Positions 35,656 to 46,715 are shown, counted from the stretch's first letter. The stretch: DNA of 64,000 bases from Omphiscola glabra (GCA_964017045.1 OZ024804.1:22572537-22636536), one strand, 5' to 3'. The notes: a model not told the origin generated them from the sequence alone. Numbers and translations are program-made.

Positions 35656-35832
35656 CTCATTTTTTTACAGTTTCCAATGACAAGAGAGGTGAAATTGACA
35701 ATTGAAAAGTTGTAGCTGTGCAGGGAATTTGCAAACTACAATAACAAACTCACTAGACCGGCAGTAAGACGTGGTGGGAATAAACCAGTGGCAGACAAGC
35801 AGTAATAGCGACAAGGGGCAATATGTTCAGTC

Positions 35833-35945
35833 AAAAGGCGAGTCGAATATAGGTACAATTTGTACCGAGTCAAAAGACGAGTAGCTAGGGATAATTTGTA
35901 CCGTGTCAAATAGCGATTCGATAGGGACAATTTGTACAGGGTAAA
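35833..35945 (+). repeat. 38-bp degenerate tandem repeat, 3 copies
   Basis: Shared GTCAAAAGACGAGTAG and GGTACAATTTGTACCG. The latter is a near-perfect palindrome. Confidence 0.85.
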
Positions 35946-36587
35946 AAAATTGAGTCGATCAATGATGTGCAAACAACTATCGCCTGGTCTCAGGGTAGAG
36001 AACCAGCGGGCAGGCGATTCTAAGGTCAGGGTAACATGGACTACGCTGCGTTCACCTCAGTTTCAGATCCCCCCCCCTTCCTCGCTTGCCTTCCACAATG
36101 AGTTCGCGTCAACCTCAGACCCTCTGAAACCACTAATCACCAATTAAAATTTGGCTTATCGAGCGCGACACGTCGGTTTTTATTTAAAACTCTCGGCACC
36201 TTGAGCACTTGATGAATGCATCGCCCGTTCTATATATAGATATATATTAAGTCACCGCCTTACAAAGAGAATGCATCCACCAACGTAAACCTTGTGAACA
36301 TAGAACTGGGGGGGGGGGGGGGGTAATAATGGGGGAGACTGCAATCAGGTTAGCACAAAAGGAAATTAGTAAAACACAGTAAGGTTAAACCTGATCAAAG
36401 GAACGCAACAACTAGGGGGGGGGGGGGGAGGGCTTGTGGTAAACATGAGAGACAATTTAATATCAAAGAGTAATTTACAGATCAGGAAAAACTGGGAAAC
36501 GTGTACTTTACGTCATAAATATATTTTTGAAGCAGCTAACGAGCGTGGGGGGAAGGGAAGGGTAGAGAGAATTGTAAATGTTTAGGT
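35946..36587. other. Gene-free interval
   Basis: G runs at 36308-36323 (16 G) and 36415-36428 (14 G), and a TATATA patch near 36230. Confidence 0.5.
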
Positions 36588-36926
36588 CGGGGATTCTTAA
36601 TCTTTTCTGCGGCGCCGCACCCCTTTGGATTTTTTTTTCAAAAAAGCAAATAAATCTGATTTTCTGGATCTTCCCGCCCCCACTGGCAACCCCAGGGGTG
36701 TGTGCTATATCCCAGGGGTGCTTCAGGGACGACTTTAGGGTAGGACAGGGTGGGATATCTGCCCGCCCCCTGAATTTGCAGGTTTTATTTAAACTGCTAT
36801 TTACTGTGGCGCCTCCAGTAATAAAAACCTTAACAAAAGCAAACAAGATTTTGTTTTGCCCCCTCCCTTTGAAAAAAACTGAAATGACGCCCCTGCGATG
36901 CGTGCAACTCTGTTGAAGAACCCCTG
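36588..36926. mobile_element. hAT-like MITE with a second hAT-like element nested inside
   Basis: The outer ends CGGGGATTCTTAATC and (inverted) CCAGGGGTTCTTCAAC resemble hAT termini. Within it, about 36713-36895 starts CAGGGGTGCTTCAG and ends TGAAATGACGCCCCTG, whose complement CAGGGGCGTCATTTCA is also hAT-like. Target duplications are not clear for either element. Confidence 0.5.
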
Positions 36927-37687
36927 GTTCATACGGTCTCGACATTTTGTAAACAATGACGATGAATTTGGTAAAACGAAAGGAAAACTAGAATTCCGAT
37001 TTTTAAACGCCAAACTGCTGATTATTTAACAAAATATCAGTTTATAAGGATTTCTCGATCATCTGCCGTCCAGTTAATATGTGCAACACCTAGCTTTGAT
37101 TACCTTTACGCACCCGATGTGGCTGACCGGATCTAGTCTGGGGGGGGGGGGGGGGGGCCCCGAGGTTTGCATGTGTGACGTCACTACTGCAATTTGACAA
37201 ACTTTTTATCCGTGTCGCCGTGGACCACGTGGAGACTTATTTTAGCCACATTCTCCAAATCCCAAAGGGGTTGGAATTCGGTCCACAGCTTTGAGTTTGG
37301 GGGACATTTAAAGATGTTAGATTCAGGAAGGATCCTAGACTCAATGGTTCGAATGCTTGCACACCAGACGTGGTGAGGCTGGAGATATCTACTCTACTCA
37401 GCCCCACGCGTTCCAAACATTATGGATAAGCAATATTGCTATACGCATCAAGATCAAATAAGATGATATAAGATTATTTTACCGATCCAAATAAATTGAT
37501 TTTTTTAATGGCAATGTACATAATATTCACGTTCAGCACGCAAATAAATACATATTTTAATATTTTAAACAAGTTAACATTTTTACAATTATAACAAATT
37601 AAACTGATAAACTGATTATCCATATAATGGAGTTAGGTAGTGGTACAATCTGGCTCTCACGTCTACGAAACGGTGGTACGTCAAAAG
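36927..37687. other. Gene-free interval
   Basis: Carries the longest G run in the window (37140-37157, 18 G) and then AT-rich sequence. Confidence 0.5.
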
Positions 37688-37883
37688 CAGCGGTTCTCAA
37701 CCTGTGGGTCGCGACCCCTTTGGGGTCAAATGACCCTTTCACAGGGGTCGCCTAGGACCATCGGAAAACACACATACTCTACAGTTATGACGTTATCAAC
37801 GAACGTAATTTTGTGGTTGGGGTCGCCACAACATGAGGAACTGTATTAAAGGGTCGCGGCATCAGGAAGGTTGAGAACCACTG
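37688..37883 (+). mobile_element. SPIN-like hAT MITE, copy 3 (196 bp), best preserved
   Basis: Starts CAGCGGTTCTCAACC and ends GGTTGAGAACCACTG. The interior keeps GTGGGTCGCGACCCC, CCTTTCACAGGGGTCGCC, GGACCATCGGAAAACACA and GGGGTCGCCACAACATGAGG, all in the SPIN-MITE order I remember. The flanks GTCAAAAG and GTTTAAGG match at only 5 of 8 positions. Confidence 0.85.
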
Positions 37884-38036
37884 GTTTAAGGGTTGTACGT
37901 TAAAGTTGCACACGTCGTGGCTAGACTGGAAAGACCTTGAACTGATCACCTGTCATTGGCTTCCTGGTGAAAAATCACCGGCCCTAACTTGGGCTTGATC
38001 GATAAATAGATTTGTAGTGCACATAAGTAAAATAGT

Positions 38037-38140
38037 TCCAGTGCACTATGTCGAATGTACCAGTGCACTATGTCGAATGTACCAGTGCACTATGTCGAAT
38101 GTACCAGTGCACTATGTCGAATGTACCAGTGCACCATGTC
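38037..38140 (+). repeat. 22-bp tandem repeat, about 4.7 copies
   Basis: Unit CAGTGCACTATGTCGAATGT plus AC. It is followed at 38177-38222 by two copies of ACAGTGTGCCTCACCACCAC. Confidence 0.95.
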
Positions 38141-38222
38141 GAATGTGAAACGCGCCACATACCGTTCAAGTGTACAGTACAGTGTGCCTCACCACCACAA
38201 GTACAGTGTGCCTCACCACCAC

Positions 38223-40638
38223 ATTAGCGTACATACAATGTATGATATAGCACACTGAGTGCCATAATGTCTCCTTATCTCTCGGCGGCATTCCTAAACA
38301 ACGTAATACCTAACTCTGCAACACTCCGTAGCAACTTAGTAACAGTAGCAAGACGTAGGATTAAGTGTGTGCTATGGCAGAGCTTCTCAAACTGCTCAGC
38401 CTGGTAGACAGGCGGGAATTTATATACTGACCCCAGCGACCTAAACTGTTCTGTCCTGACCGAAGTCACCTGACATGTCCTCATGAAATACAATTGATGA
38501 AAGGAGTCCAGGGCGTAAAAAGTAGGGAGGGTAGGGTGCGGAGAGTAGGAAAGATTTAAAGAGCGTCTTCATTCAGGGAGCGAAAGAATAGAGTAAGAAC
38601 TGGATAAGCTCAGGTGGCGGTGAAAAGGGAAAGGGGGGGGGGTAGGCGTAGGACGAAAAGAGTAGATGGATGTCATGAGCTTAAAGCAGGGAGAGTGTAA
38701 GTGACTGTAATATATAAACTGTCATGTGCAAGCCATGCACGAACTAGCCACTAAGTAGGTCAGACTAAAGTATGTTCAGATTATTCAGCTCTTGTGTTTC
38801 ATGATCTTATTAAATCACCAATGACCTCGACCTTGCTACTCGGCCCCGTGAGAGACAAGATGGTCACACCGCGGCACGTGTGCCGTGCCAGGGACTGTCC
38901 CCATAAGGTCAACATTGGCCCAGGACAATCTCTCTCGCGCACCAAATCCGATTCGAACACTCTCTTCCAGCCGGACATTCTCAAGGTCGAACAAAGTTTG
39001 CACTGGGGAATTTTATTAATTTCTACTGGACTGGGCGTTAAAATCGGACAGGGGGAGGGGAGAGTGAGGGTGCGCCAGGAGAGTGGAGGACAACTGCTGG
39101 CATTATTTGGCCGATGTTGATTTTAGCCGTGTTGAATTGAACAAAGTTTGAAATATTTAATACACAAGCACATGGCAAATTCAATCATTGTCTTAGTATG
39201 GTTAGGCAATATTGTTTTGGTTTGAGTTTTAAATAGCATCCAAGGTTGCTATGGGAAATTTTAAATGGCCAAGTTAAAAGGGGTGATGTGTTCAAATTAA
39301 AAACCTACCCAGAGCTTTATAGGTGCTACAGGACACTTCCGGGCTCAGTCGGTCTTTAAACAAATTGCCAGGTAAGAAACGAGCAGATGCCTCACTGGGT
39401 GCCCGTTAAGGATTATTGAGCACGTGCACGGCATTCAACCTAAATGGGTATTTCGCTCAGGTAATTTAATTGTGTCCCTTTGAACAAATAAGCTACGGGC
39501 AGATAAGCCATTTCTTTAAACATTTAACTCTGTTGTCAATTTGTTGTAGTGCGTCTTAGTCCTAAAAGTGTGTCTTAGTCCTGGTTGTACGTCTTAGTAC
39601 ATAACTGCAACTTATTCTATTTGTATTTATATATTTAAAAATGGTTCTCATTTCACGGCAACATGTTCTTAGAGAGCTTTTCAGTAAGGGCTGTCTGCCA
39701 CAACATGAGGTTTGGTTATTGCTTTCTGGTTTTTTTTTAACGCTAAACATTGATTCCAGATGTAAAAAAAACAACACAAAAAACGACTTTAAAAAAAACT
39801 CTTCAAAAGCCATTCATATGTATCACTAAGACAAAGCTCCCAGTCCTTTCACAATATTTATAACAATGGAGTCGATGTAGTGAGTACCGGTATTATTGAA
39901 CGTGTAACGTGCTCGAGCAATGGTCAATGTGTAGAAACTAAAAATAACATTTTCGTAACCCACTCAATTTTTTTTTTTTGTTGTTGTTTTTTTTTAATGG
40001 GTGAAAGAACACTTCACGAATAAGCGTTCACTAAATTGTCAGCTGTACATCCTCTGTGTGTGCATTCACCCCGGGTCTGTTACTGTAGAGTCTTTATTTC
40101 TTATTACAGGGAAAGGTGACACTGTCACCGACAGCTTGAAAATATATAATTAAAACATGAAGTAGTTTGTTTTAAAATATGTGACCATATCTCGTCCTAC
40201 CAACAACCCAGCGTCCCTACCCCCCAAGCGCCGCCCTTAAAACCGCTCCCCCCCCCCCCCCTCACAATTCCGGAACAATTGCCAATTGAATTAGGTAAAC
40301 ATTCAAATCCAACAATAGAATAACGTCCACTCCCACCCACCCACGGTGTTAACACTAAAGTTTTCCGACTACTACGTCGTGGTGTCCAAATCCACCTACT
40401 ACTACCCATAATTAATAATACACACTTTTTGTAATCAAAACAAAGTTTTTGTGCTAACAACACTTGACAACAGCCATTAAAAGTAAGTGCAACATAAGTA
40501 TAAGCAGCATAATAGCGAAAATTATTGACAGTGCCAACATACTATTTCCATTTTTCAGGCTTAGTGCCAATGCTTGATTGACAATGAATCAATAATGAAC
40601 GATAATCATCATGGTGGCATAAACAACATACGGCATTA
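38223..40638. other. Gene-free interval
   Basis: Contains three CGTCTTAGTCCT words (39550-39600), a 14-C run at 40248-40261, and a 108-codon plus frame (38794-39120) without a recognised domain. No supported gene. Confidence 0.45.
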
Positions 40639-41026
40639 TGGACTACGATTAGTCGATTGTTTTGTCACGTGATACGTGTAAAAACAAGTAATACTTCCGG
40701 TAGGCTGTCTGCAACACACTAGTCGCTCACCAATTTTTCTTCAAACAACTTTCTTCCTTTAATCATAACTGAATTATAATTATTGTCACATTTATGAATG
40801 TCATTTTTAAAAAAACACGTGTATTCAAGAATATTTTGAAAAGTAAAATTTTAATTAACACTGGAGAAGCGCTGATGGAGACAAACATTTTGCTTTAGAA
40901 TTAACGATAATGGCAATGGCTGATCAGCTGTTATCTGTTGTTATGTGTTGTTATGTGTAGCAGAAAGCCTACTAATGGCTGGTACGTATCACGTGACAAA
41001 ACAAGGAAGTGACTAATCGTAGTCCA
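40639..41026. mobile_element. Long-TIR MITE with TTA target duplication (388 bp)
   Basis: The left end TGGACTACGATTAGTC then TTGTTTTGTCACGTGATACG is mirrored at the right end, with only a short indel between the two blocks. The inverted repeat continues inwards (GTAGGCTGTCTGC against GTAGGCTTTCTGC), totalling roughly 80 bp or more. TTA lies on both sides (40636-40638 and 41027-41029), which fits PIF/Harbinger. The interior is AT-rich and non-coding. Confidence 0.78.
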
Positions 41027-42244
41027 TTAGTCAGTCAGTATTAGTATTAGTATTAGTAGTAATTAGTGACATATTCATATACCAGACACACACGTTTTTG
41101 GCCCTAATGAGGCTAACTAAAGGCATGCACAACACTTTATTGGCTTACTCGTAATGCCGTGCCCTACACAACATTGACTCAGACTGATTGGCATTTGAGA
41201 AACAATAACAATCTGTCACGATAACACAGATATGACAGGAGACCGTTCACACAAAGAAACCCAGCCATAAACTAGTTCACGCCAACCAATATTTTTTTAA
41301 TGCTCTTGTCACTTACCTCATCTTTAGAAGCGTCCCCTTAACTCTCTTTTAAATCCGTGTGTATGGAAAAAAAAAATCAATACCACCAATAAGAAATGCA
41401 AAATCTCTGTGATAATTGGACCGCGAAGAAAATGCACGTTTGACCAGCGCAGCGAAGCCGGCCCTCGTGTAGCAGAAGGCAGTAAGCAGCACAAGGAAAT
41501 CAACACAACACACGTACGCGTATTCTGTATATGAGAGTAGCGCCCCTTGCGACCGGGTTGGCTTCGCTCCCGAAATACTTCTCCTTTAAAAAAAAACTAA
41601 AAAAAACGTGGGGCTTGACGAAATTGGCTTGATAAGAGTTTGTGAATGAGAGGGTGCTTGTCATGAAGTTATCTGCCCTGGCAGGGGGAGCCCGAAGGTC
41701 GTACAGCCCGCGTCTTTGTTAGTTTTAATTTGCTGTAATGACAGGCTGGCCTCCGAAGAGGTTAAAATTACACAACACGCTTCAGACGAAGTTCAGAGTT
41801 GGGAACATTTAAAAATTAAATCTAAAATCAATATAAATTATTTGTTGTGATTCATATCAAATGATTAATATTGATTTTAAATAGCTGTAGTGTTGAAGAT
41901 GTGTGCTCTTTTGTGACGGTGTTGGAGTTGGGCTTTGGGGGGCGGGGGGGGGGGGTAAATATATCCAGAGAGGGTTGAGTTCAATGATCTTAAGTCCAAA
42001 TTGCCCCAGGAGTGGGGGCGAACAATACAAGTATCTTACAATTACAATGTCTTAAATGACATCTCTCTGTTCTTTAATTTACTGTGGTATGCTACCATGT
42101 GTGATTAAAAATAATAATACTGCATATAAGGGATCCGACTCCACAAAGACAAAGATGGGTTCACCCAAGTCCCTCGGTCCAGGTTTTCCGGTCCCGCTCA
42201 TGGGCCTGGACTAGGTAGGTGCCAGAATATATTGTCAAGTTTAC
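41027..42244. other. Gene-free interval
   Basis: TTAGTATTAGTATTAG words just right of the MITE and a 12-G run at 41944-41955. No gene recognised. Confidence 0.5.
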
Positions 42245-42444
42245 TGAAATCTGGAGAGGGATAGAGATAGAGATGGAGAGAGAGAGCGCGCGAGATGGGT
42301 AGAGGTGGAGAAAGAGATAGAGAGAGAGATAGGGATGGAGAGAGAGATATATAGATGGAGAGAGATGGAGAGAGAGAGATGAAGAGAGAGAGAGATGGAA
42401 GAGATATAGAGATGGAGAAAGAGAGAAATGGAGAGAGAGACTTA
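42245..42444 (+). repeat. Polypurine GAGAGAGATGGAGA tract
   Basis: About 200 bp of near-pure purine with repeated GAGATGGAGAGAGA words, a possible triplex-forming tract. The Ser/Leu/His-rich minus frame is its translation. Confidence 0.92.
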
Positions 42445-42744
42445 TAACATATACTATATGGATAAAAGTGTGTGGAAACGTCACCACCCCACCCCTTTAC
42501 CCCTCACTCCCCCCCCCCTTTTTTTTTAAAGTATTATCTCATGTGTGCTCGAGGGCTTCCAGGAATTTCATCGACTAGATTTGAACAAAGTGAAGACTTT
42601 AGTGAGATACAAGATACAAGATACAAGAAGGTCAACGTGCACAGCGCTTTAATTGTAGTCGTATGACCTTCTCGGTTACACGGTGTTACAGATTCCAGCA
42701 AGCAGGCATTGACTAAATGTGTGATATGCTTACAAAGCTATAGT

Positions 42745-43075
42745 TTTATAGTGATATGTTATACATTCATGCAGGTAGCAATGCGTCATACACTTGCGTA
42801 GCCATAGTTTCATAGTGATGTAATGTTATACGTTCATGCAGGCAGGCAATGCGTGATACACTTGCGTAGCCATAGTTTCATAGGGATGTAAAGTTATACC
42901 TTCATGCAGGTCGGCAATGCGTGATACACTTCCATAGCCATAGTTACATATTGATAATATAATGTTATACAGACTCGGACAGGCATTCAGTGAAAGATCC
43001 ACTTGGCTCTAGTTTTATATAATGTTATGCAGACTCGGACAGGCATTCAGTGAAAGATCCACTGCTCTAGTTTTA
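42745..43075 (+). repeat. Two linked ~60-65-bp repeats
   Basis: 42745-42955: about 3.3 copies sharing GTTATACATTCATGCAGG and TAGCCATAGTTTCATAG. 42960-43075: two copies sharing CAGACTCGGACAGGCATTCA. The families join at a common ATAATGTTATAC word. Confidence 0.88.
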
Positions 43076-43572
43076 TACACACCAAGTCTCAATTTGCTAG
43101 CTATTGCTTTCACTGCATCGATAAACTTATAAAAAGGTTTATTGGTTTAAGGGTGTGAGAGTGTGTGTGTGTGTGGGTGGGGGTCTACACCAAAGTCCCC
43201 AAGATCCAAAATTTTAGAATCGTTGCTCATAGAGTTGTGTCCTTAGTTCCAGACACACCAGAAAAAAAAACCGTCGCGCATTATGTGTGTTTGATCTTAC
43301 ATCAAACTATGACGCCATGTAAGCAGTGCGTGTCTTTATTTATGTTACGGGTGGCAGCTCTGCTATATCAATCGTGAAGCCGTTTTTTTTAGCTCACTTC
43401 AAGAGCCGGTTACCAGATGCCTTGGCCGACTTAGGATTGTGCAACAATGCGTGTCCCTAAAAACAACTTTCTTATGCTTAATTTTTCCAACAGCACAAAA
43501 CAGAAAGAAAAGGGGAAAAAATAACAACTTGGCTATAGCATTAAGCTGAGGTCTTAAAAGAAAAGTTAATAT
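43076..43572. other. Gene-free interval
   Basis: GTGTGTGT tract near 43158. No gene. Confidence 0.5.
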
Positions 43573-43732
43573 GAGATGCCAATAGAGATGCCAATAGAGA
43601 TGCCAATAGAGATGCCAATAGAGATGCCAATAGAGATGCCAATAGAGATGCCAATAGAGATGCCAATAGAGATGCCAATAGAGATGCCAATAGAGATGCC
43701 AATAGAGATGCCAATAGAGATGCCAATAGAGT
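43573..43732 (+). repeat. 12-bp tandem repeat, 13 perfect copies
   Basis: Unit AGATGCCAATAG with no substitutions seen. It is translated as LLAS or YWHL repeats on the minus strand. Confidence 0.98.
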
Positions 43733-43759
43733 CTATTTAATAGAGTGAAACGTTTACAA

Positions 43760-43925
43760 CAGTGACGTAGCGAGCTTAACTCGCGCCCGGTGCACAATAC
43801 CTTTTTAGCGCCACCCCCTATTCGAAAACCATCCAATTTTATATGTAAAATATACCATTTGGCGCCCCTTTGTGAGTAGCGCCCGGGGCGTGATGCCCCC
43901 CCTTACCCCCCTCGCTACGCGACTG
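43760..43925 (+). mobile_element. hAT-type MITE, copy A (166 bp), perfect 8-bp TSD
   Basis: Begins CAGTGACGTAGCGAG and ends CTCGCTACGCGACTG. Flanked by identical GTTTACAA at 43752-43759 and 43926-43933. The interior holds GCGCCCGGTGC and GTAGCGCCCGGGGCG. No coding capacity. Confidence 0.93.
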
Positions 43926-44180
43926 GTTTACAATCGATTAATTCATTAATCTTAACAATGCGATTTAAATTGAAAACTTTTTTTCACGAAACAAACCCTT
44001 TTGGTCGTACAAAATGAAAGGTGCCCATTTTTTGTTTTAAAGGCGTTCATGGATATGAATTAGGGGGAAAAACCCATCGATATACCATTCCCCATCAACC
44101 TGACTGATTAGATATTACGCAACAAAATGCTGACGGTCTGTTGTATGGTGATAAATGTCCGTACATTTTCCATATCTTTG

Positions 44181-44425
44181 AACACTCTTGCTGGCTAAAT
44201 AACGTGGATCTAAATAACACTCTTGCTGGCTAAATAACGTGGATCTAAATAACACTCTTGCTGGCTAAATAACGTGGATCTAAATAACACTCTTGCTGGC
44301 TAAATAACGTGGATCTAAATAACACTCTTGCTGGCTAAATAACGTGGATCTAAATAACACTCTTGCTGGCTAAATAACGTGGATCTAAATAACACTCTTG
44401 CTGGCTAAATAACGTGGATCTAAAT
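44181..44425 (+). repeat. 35-bp tandem repeat, 7 identical copies
   Basis: Unit AACACTCTTGCTGGCTAAAT plus AACGTGGATCTAAAT. No differences were seen between copies, implying very recent expansion or an assembly-sensitive region. It lies between the two inverted copies of the hAT MITE. Confidence 0.97.
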
Positions 44426-44484
44426 CATAACTGTAAGGTCACCCCAGTATTTTATGTCTAGTCTTGTGTGAAAAAAATAATTTG

Positions 44485-44617
44485 GTAGCTTTGTGGTAGC
44501 ACTGTGGGGTAGTTCTGTGGGTGATTCTGTGTGGCACTTTGTGTGGCAGCTCTGTGTGGTAGCGCTTCGGTGTGGTAGCACTTTGTATGGTAGCACTTTA
44601 TGTGGTAGCACTGTGTG
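44485..44617 (+). repeat. Degenerate TGTGGTAGCACTT repeat
   Basis: About nine loose 13-15-bp copies. MITE copy B is inserted in it, and the repeat resumes at 44783. Confidence 0.8.
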
Positions 44618-44782
44618 CAGTGTCGTAGTGAGGGGAGGCAAAGGGGGCATTATGCCCCGGGCGCTACTCACAAAGGGGCGCCAAATGGTATATTTTACAT
44701 ATAATATTGGATGGTTTTCGAATAAGGGGGGCGCTAAAAAGATATTGTGCCCCGGGCGCGAGTTAAGCTCGCTACGCCACTG
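44618..44782 (-). mobile_element. hAT-type MITE, copy B (165 bp), perfect 8-bp TSD
   Basis: Same family as copy A but in the opposite orientation. Ends are CAGTGTCGTAGTGAG and CTCGCTACGCCACTG, flanked by identical ACTGTGTG at 44610-44617 and 44783-44790. Confidence 0.93.
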
Positions 44783-44790
44783 ACTGTGTG

Positions 44791-45609
44791 TGGTGGCTCT
44801 GTGTTCGAGGTGAGTTGCCACATGGGCACCAAGGTTAATGATACCTCCAAACTGAAGTGACCAGGTCAAGAACGCGCTCATTACACAACTCGGCCACGCC
44901 CTTCTGCAGTGTGACATATGACGGACTGGCTCTAGGGTTTCAACGCTGGACTTATAGTTATCGTATGTTGGTACAGAAATGAAATAGGGAGGGGGAGGCG
45001 GTTATGGATGGGGATTCAGTGTAAGGGAGAAGATGGGATGGTAGGAGGTCGGGTAGGGTTAACGAGACAATGAAGGGGTGAGATACTGAGTAGATGTGAA
45101 GGAAGGAGGTTGTGTTGAGTAGGGACTGGAGATGGCAAAGTTGGTTTGGAACTGACGGCGGAAAAGTTAAATAATCAATTTCTTTAAATAGATGGGCAGA
45201 CAGCGCATCACCTGTGTGACTGTAATTGCGTCGCTAACGTAATATAAATAGGCCTAACTTAATATGAACATGCCTCACGTTATGAATGACCCATCATATA
45301 TGTATATATATATAAGCCCTTCATCTTAATTTTTTTTTGTTGACTTGATTTATAATACACGTAGTATAAATAGTACTAATTTTAGCATGTCCTTTGGCGC
45401 TATAGAAACCTCACTCGAAAATAGCAGGCAATGTCTGATTTCGTTGAAATAGCTGTGGAATGATCAGTCAGTGTTTAGTTGCTGAAATTAATGTGTAAAT
45501 ATATTGTGTAAATGCTTTAAAAAAATAGACGTGTTTTCTAGCTCCTCTACCTTGTAAGTTAAATTAAAGTGTATGTTTATGATTTGATCAGAATGAACTT
45601 CTTCCTTCT
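44791..45609. other. Gene-free interval
   Basis: G/A-rich stretch 44985-45170, a TATATA patch near 45300, otherwise AT-rich. Confidence 0.5.
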
Positions 45610-46715
45610 CCTAATCTCCTTCTTAGCCGTTCTCACTCCCAATGGAGCATAGGCCATCCACAAAACCTTCCCAGCTGTCCCTGTCCTGGGCTATCTTTGC
45701 TAGTTCAGCCCAGCATTTCTTCATTTTCTTCACCTCTGTCTCTACTCCTCTCTTCCGTGTGGCTCTTGTTCTTCCCCCTTTCCTGGTACCTTGAGGATTC
45801 CAGTTCAGGGCCTGTCTTGTGATGTTAGTGTTTGGTTTCCTTAATGTGTGCCCTATCCATCTCCATTTTCTCATTTTTATCTCCGTCTCCACCGGAACAC
45901 TTGATGTTCTCTCCCTAAGGACAGTGTTAAAATTTTTGTCAAACCATCTTATTTTGAGGATCCTTCGCAAGCATCTGTTTATAAAAATACCTGCAGTTTT
46001 TTAATGTTTGTTTTTGTTGTTCTCCAAGTTTCACAGCCATACAGAAGATGTACTTTGACATTTGAGATGAATATTTTTAACTTTGTTTTTGTCAGTATTT
46101 CACTTGAGTTCCAGGTGTTTCGCAGGGCATTGAATGCTCCTCTGGCCTTTTGGACCCTAGACTTTATGTCCTCATATGTGCCACCATTTTTATGGTATGT
46201 AAAAGTCTCAACTTCTTCAAGAGAGGCTCCTCTCAGGATAATCCCAATAACATCGTCGTCCACTGCAATTATTCTTAAGGTCTTGGCTTTCCTTTTATTT
46301 ATGCTAAGTCCAACTTGCTGGGATACAGAGTCAAGTCCAACTTGCTGGGATACAGAGTCAAGTCCAACTTGCTGGGATACAGAGTCAAGTCCAACTTGCT
46401 GGGATACAGAGTCAAGTCCAACTTGCTGGGATACAGAGTCAAGTCCAACTTGCTGGGATACAGAGTCAAGTCCAACTTGCTGGGATTAGGAGTCAAGTCA
46501 TCTGCAAAATCCAAATCCTCCAACTGTCTGAAAGGTGTCCACTGGATTCCATTTTTCCCATCCTGTGTTGTTTCTCTCATGATCCAGTCAATGGATAACA
46601 GAAAGAGGAATGGTGAGAGCAGGCATCAGCGTCAAACTCCAGATTCTATCATAAATGGGTTTGTGAGTTCACCTTTATGTATAACCCTGCACAGTCGTGA
46701 CCTCAGAGGCCTTAC
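45610..46715 (-). pseudogene. RTE-like non-LTR retrotransposon remnant (RT domain and C-terminus)
   Basis: Reading leftwards: RVIHKGELTNPFMIESGV, then CLLSPFLFLLSIDWIM, the catalytic-site segment QLEDLDFADD, a tandem-repeat expansion, GLSINKRKAKTLRI, ASLEEVETFTYHKNGGTY, the VHLLYGCETWRTTK block and a C-terminus with RKWRWIGHTLRK and AQDRDSWEGFVDGL. This is the order in RTE-type endonuclease-reverse transcriptases. It is broken by in-frame stops (near 46640), a frameshift at 45980 (LQVF/INRCLRRIL), a deletion just after FADD and loss of the endonuclease end. The clade is my recollection and untested. Confidence 0.9.
46306..46493 (-). repeat. 27-bp tandem expansion inside the RT pseudogene, about 7 copies
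   Basis: On the minus strand each unit encodes DSVSQQVGL. The last copy joins in frame to SINKRKAKTLRI, so the unit derives from the element's own QQVGLSINK motif. Confidence 0.95.

Noticed and set aside
38794..39120. 108-codon plus ORF
   Set aside because: Average composition, no domain or splice context, and within the chance range for this length of DNA.
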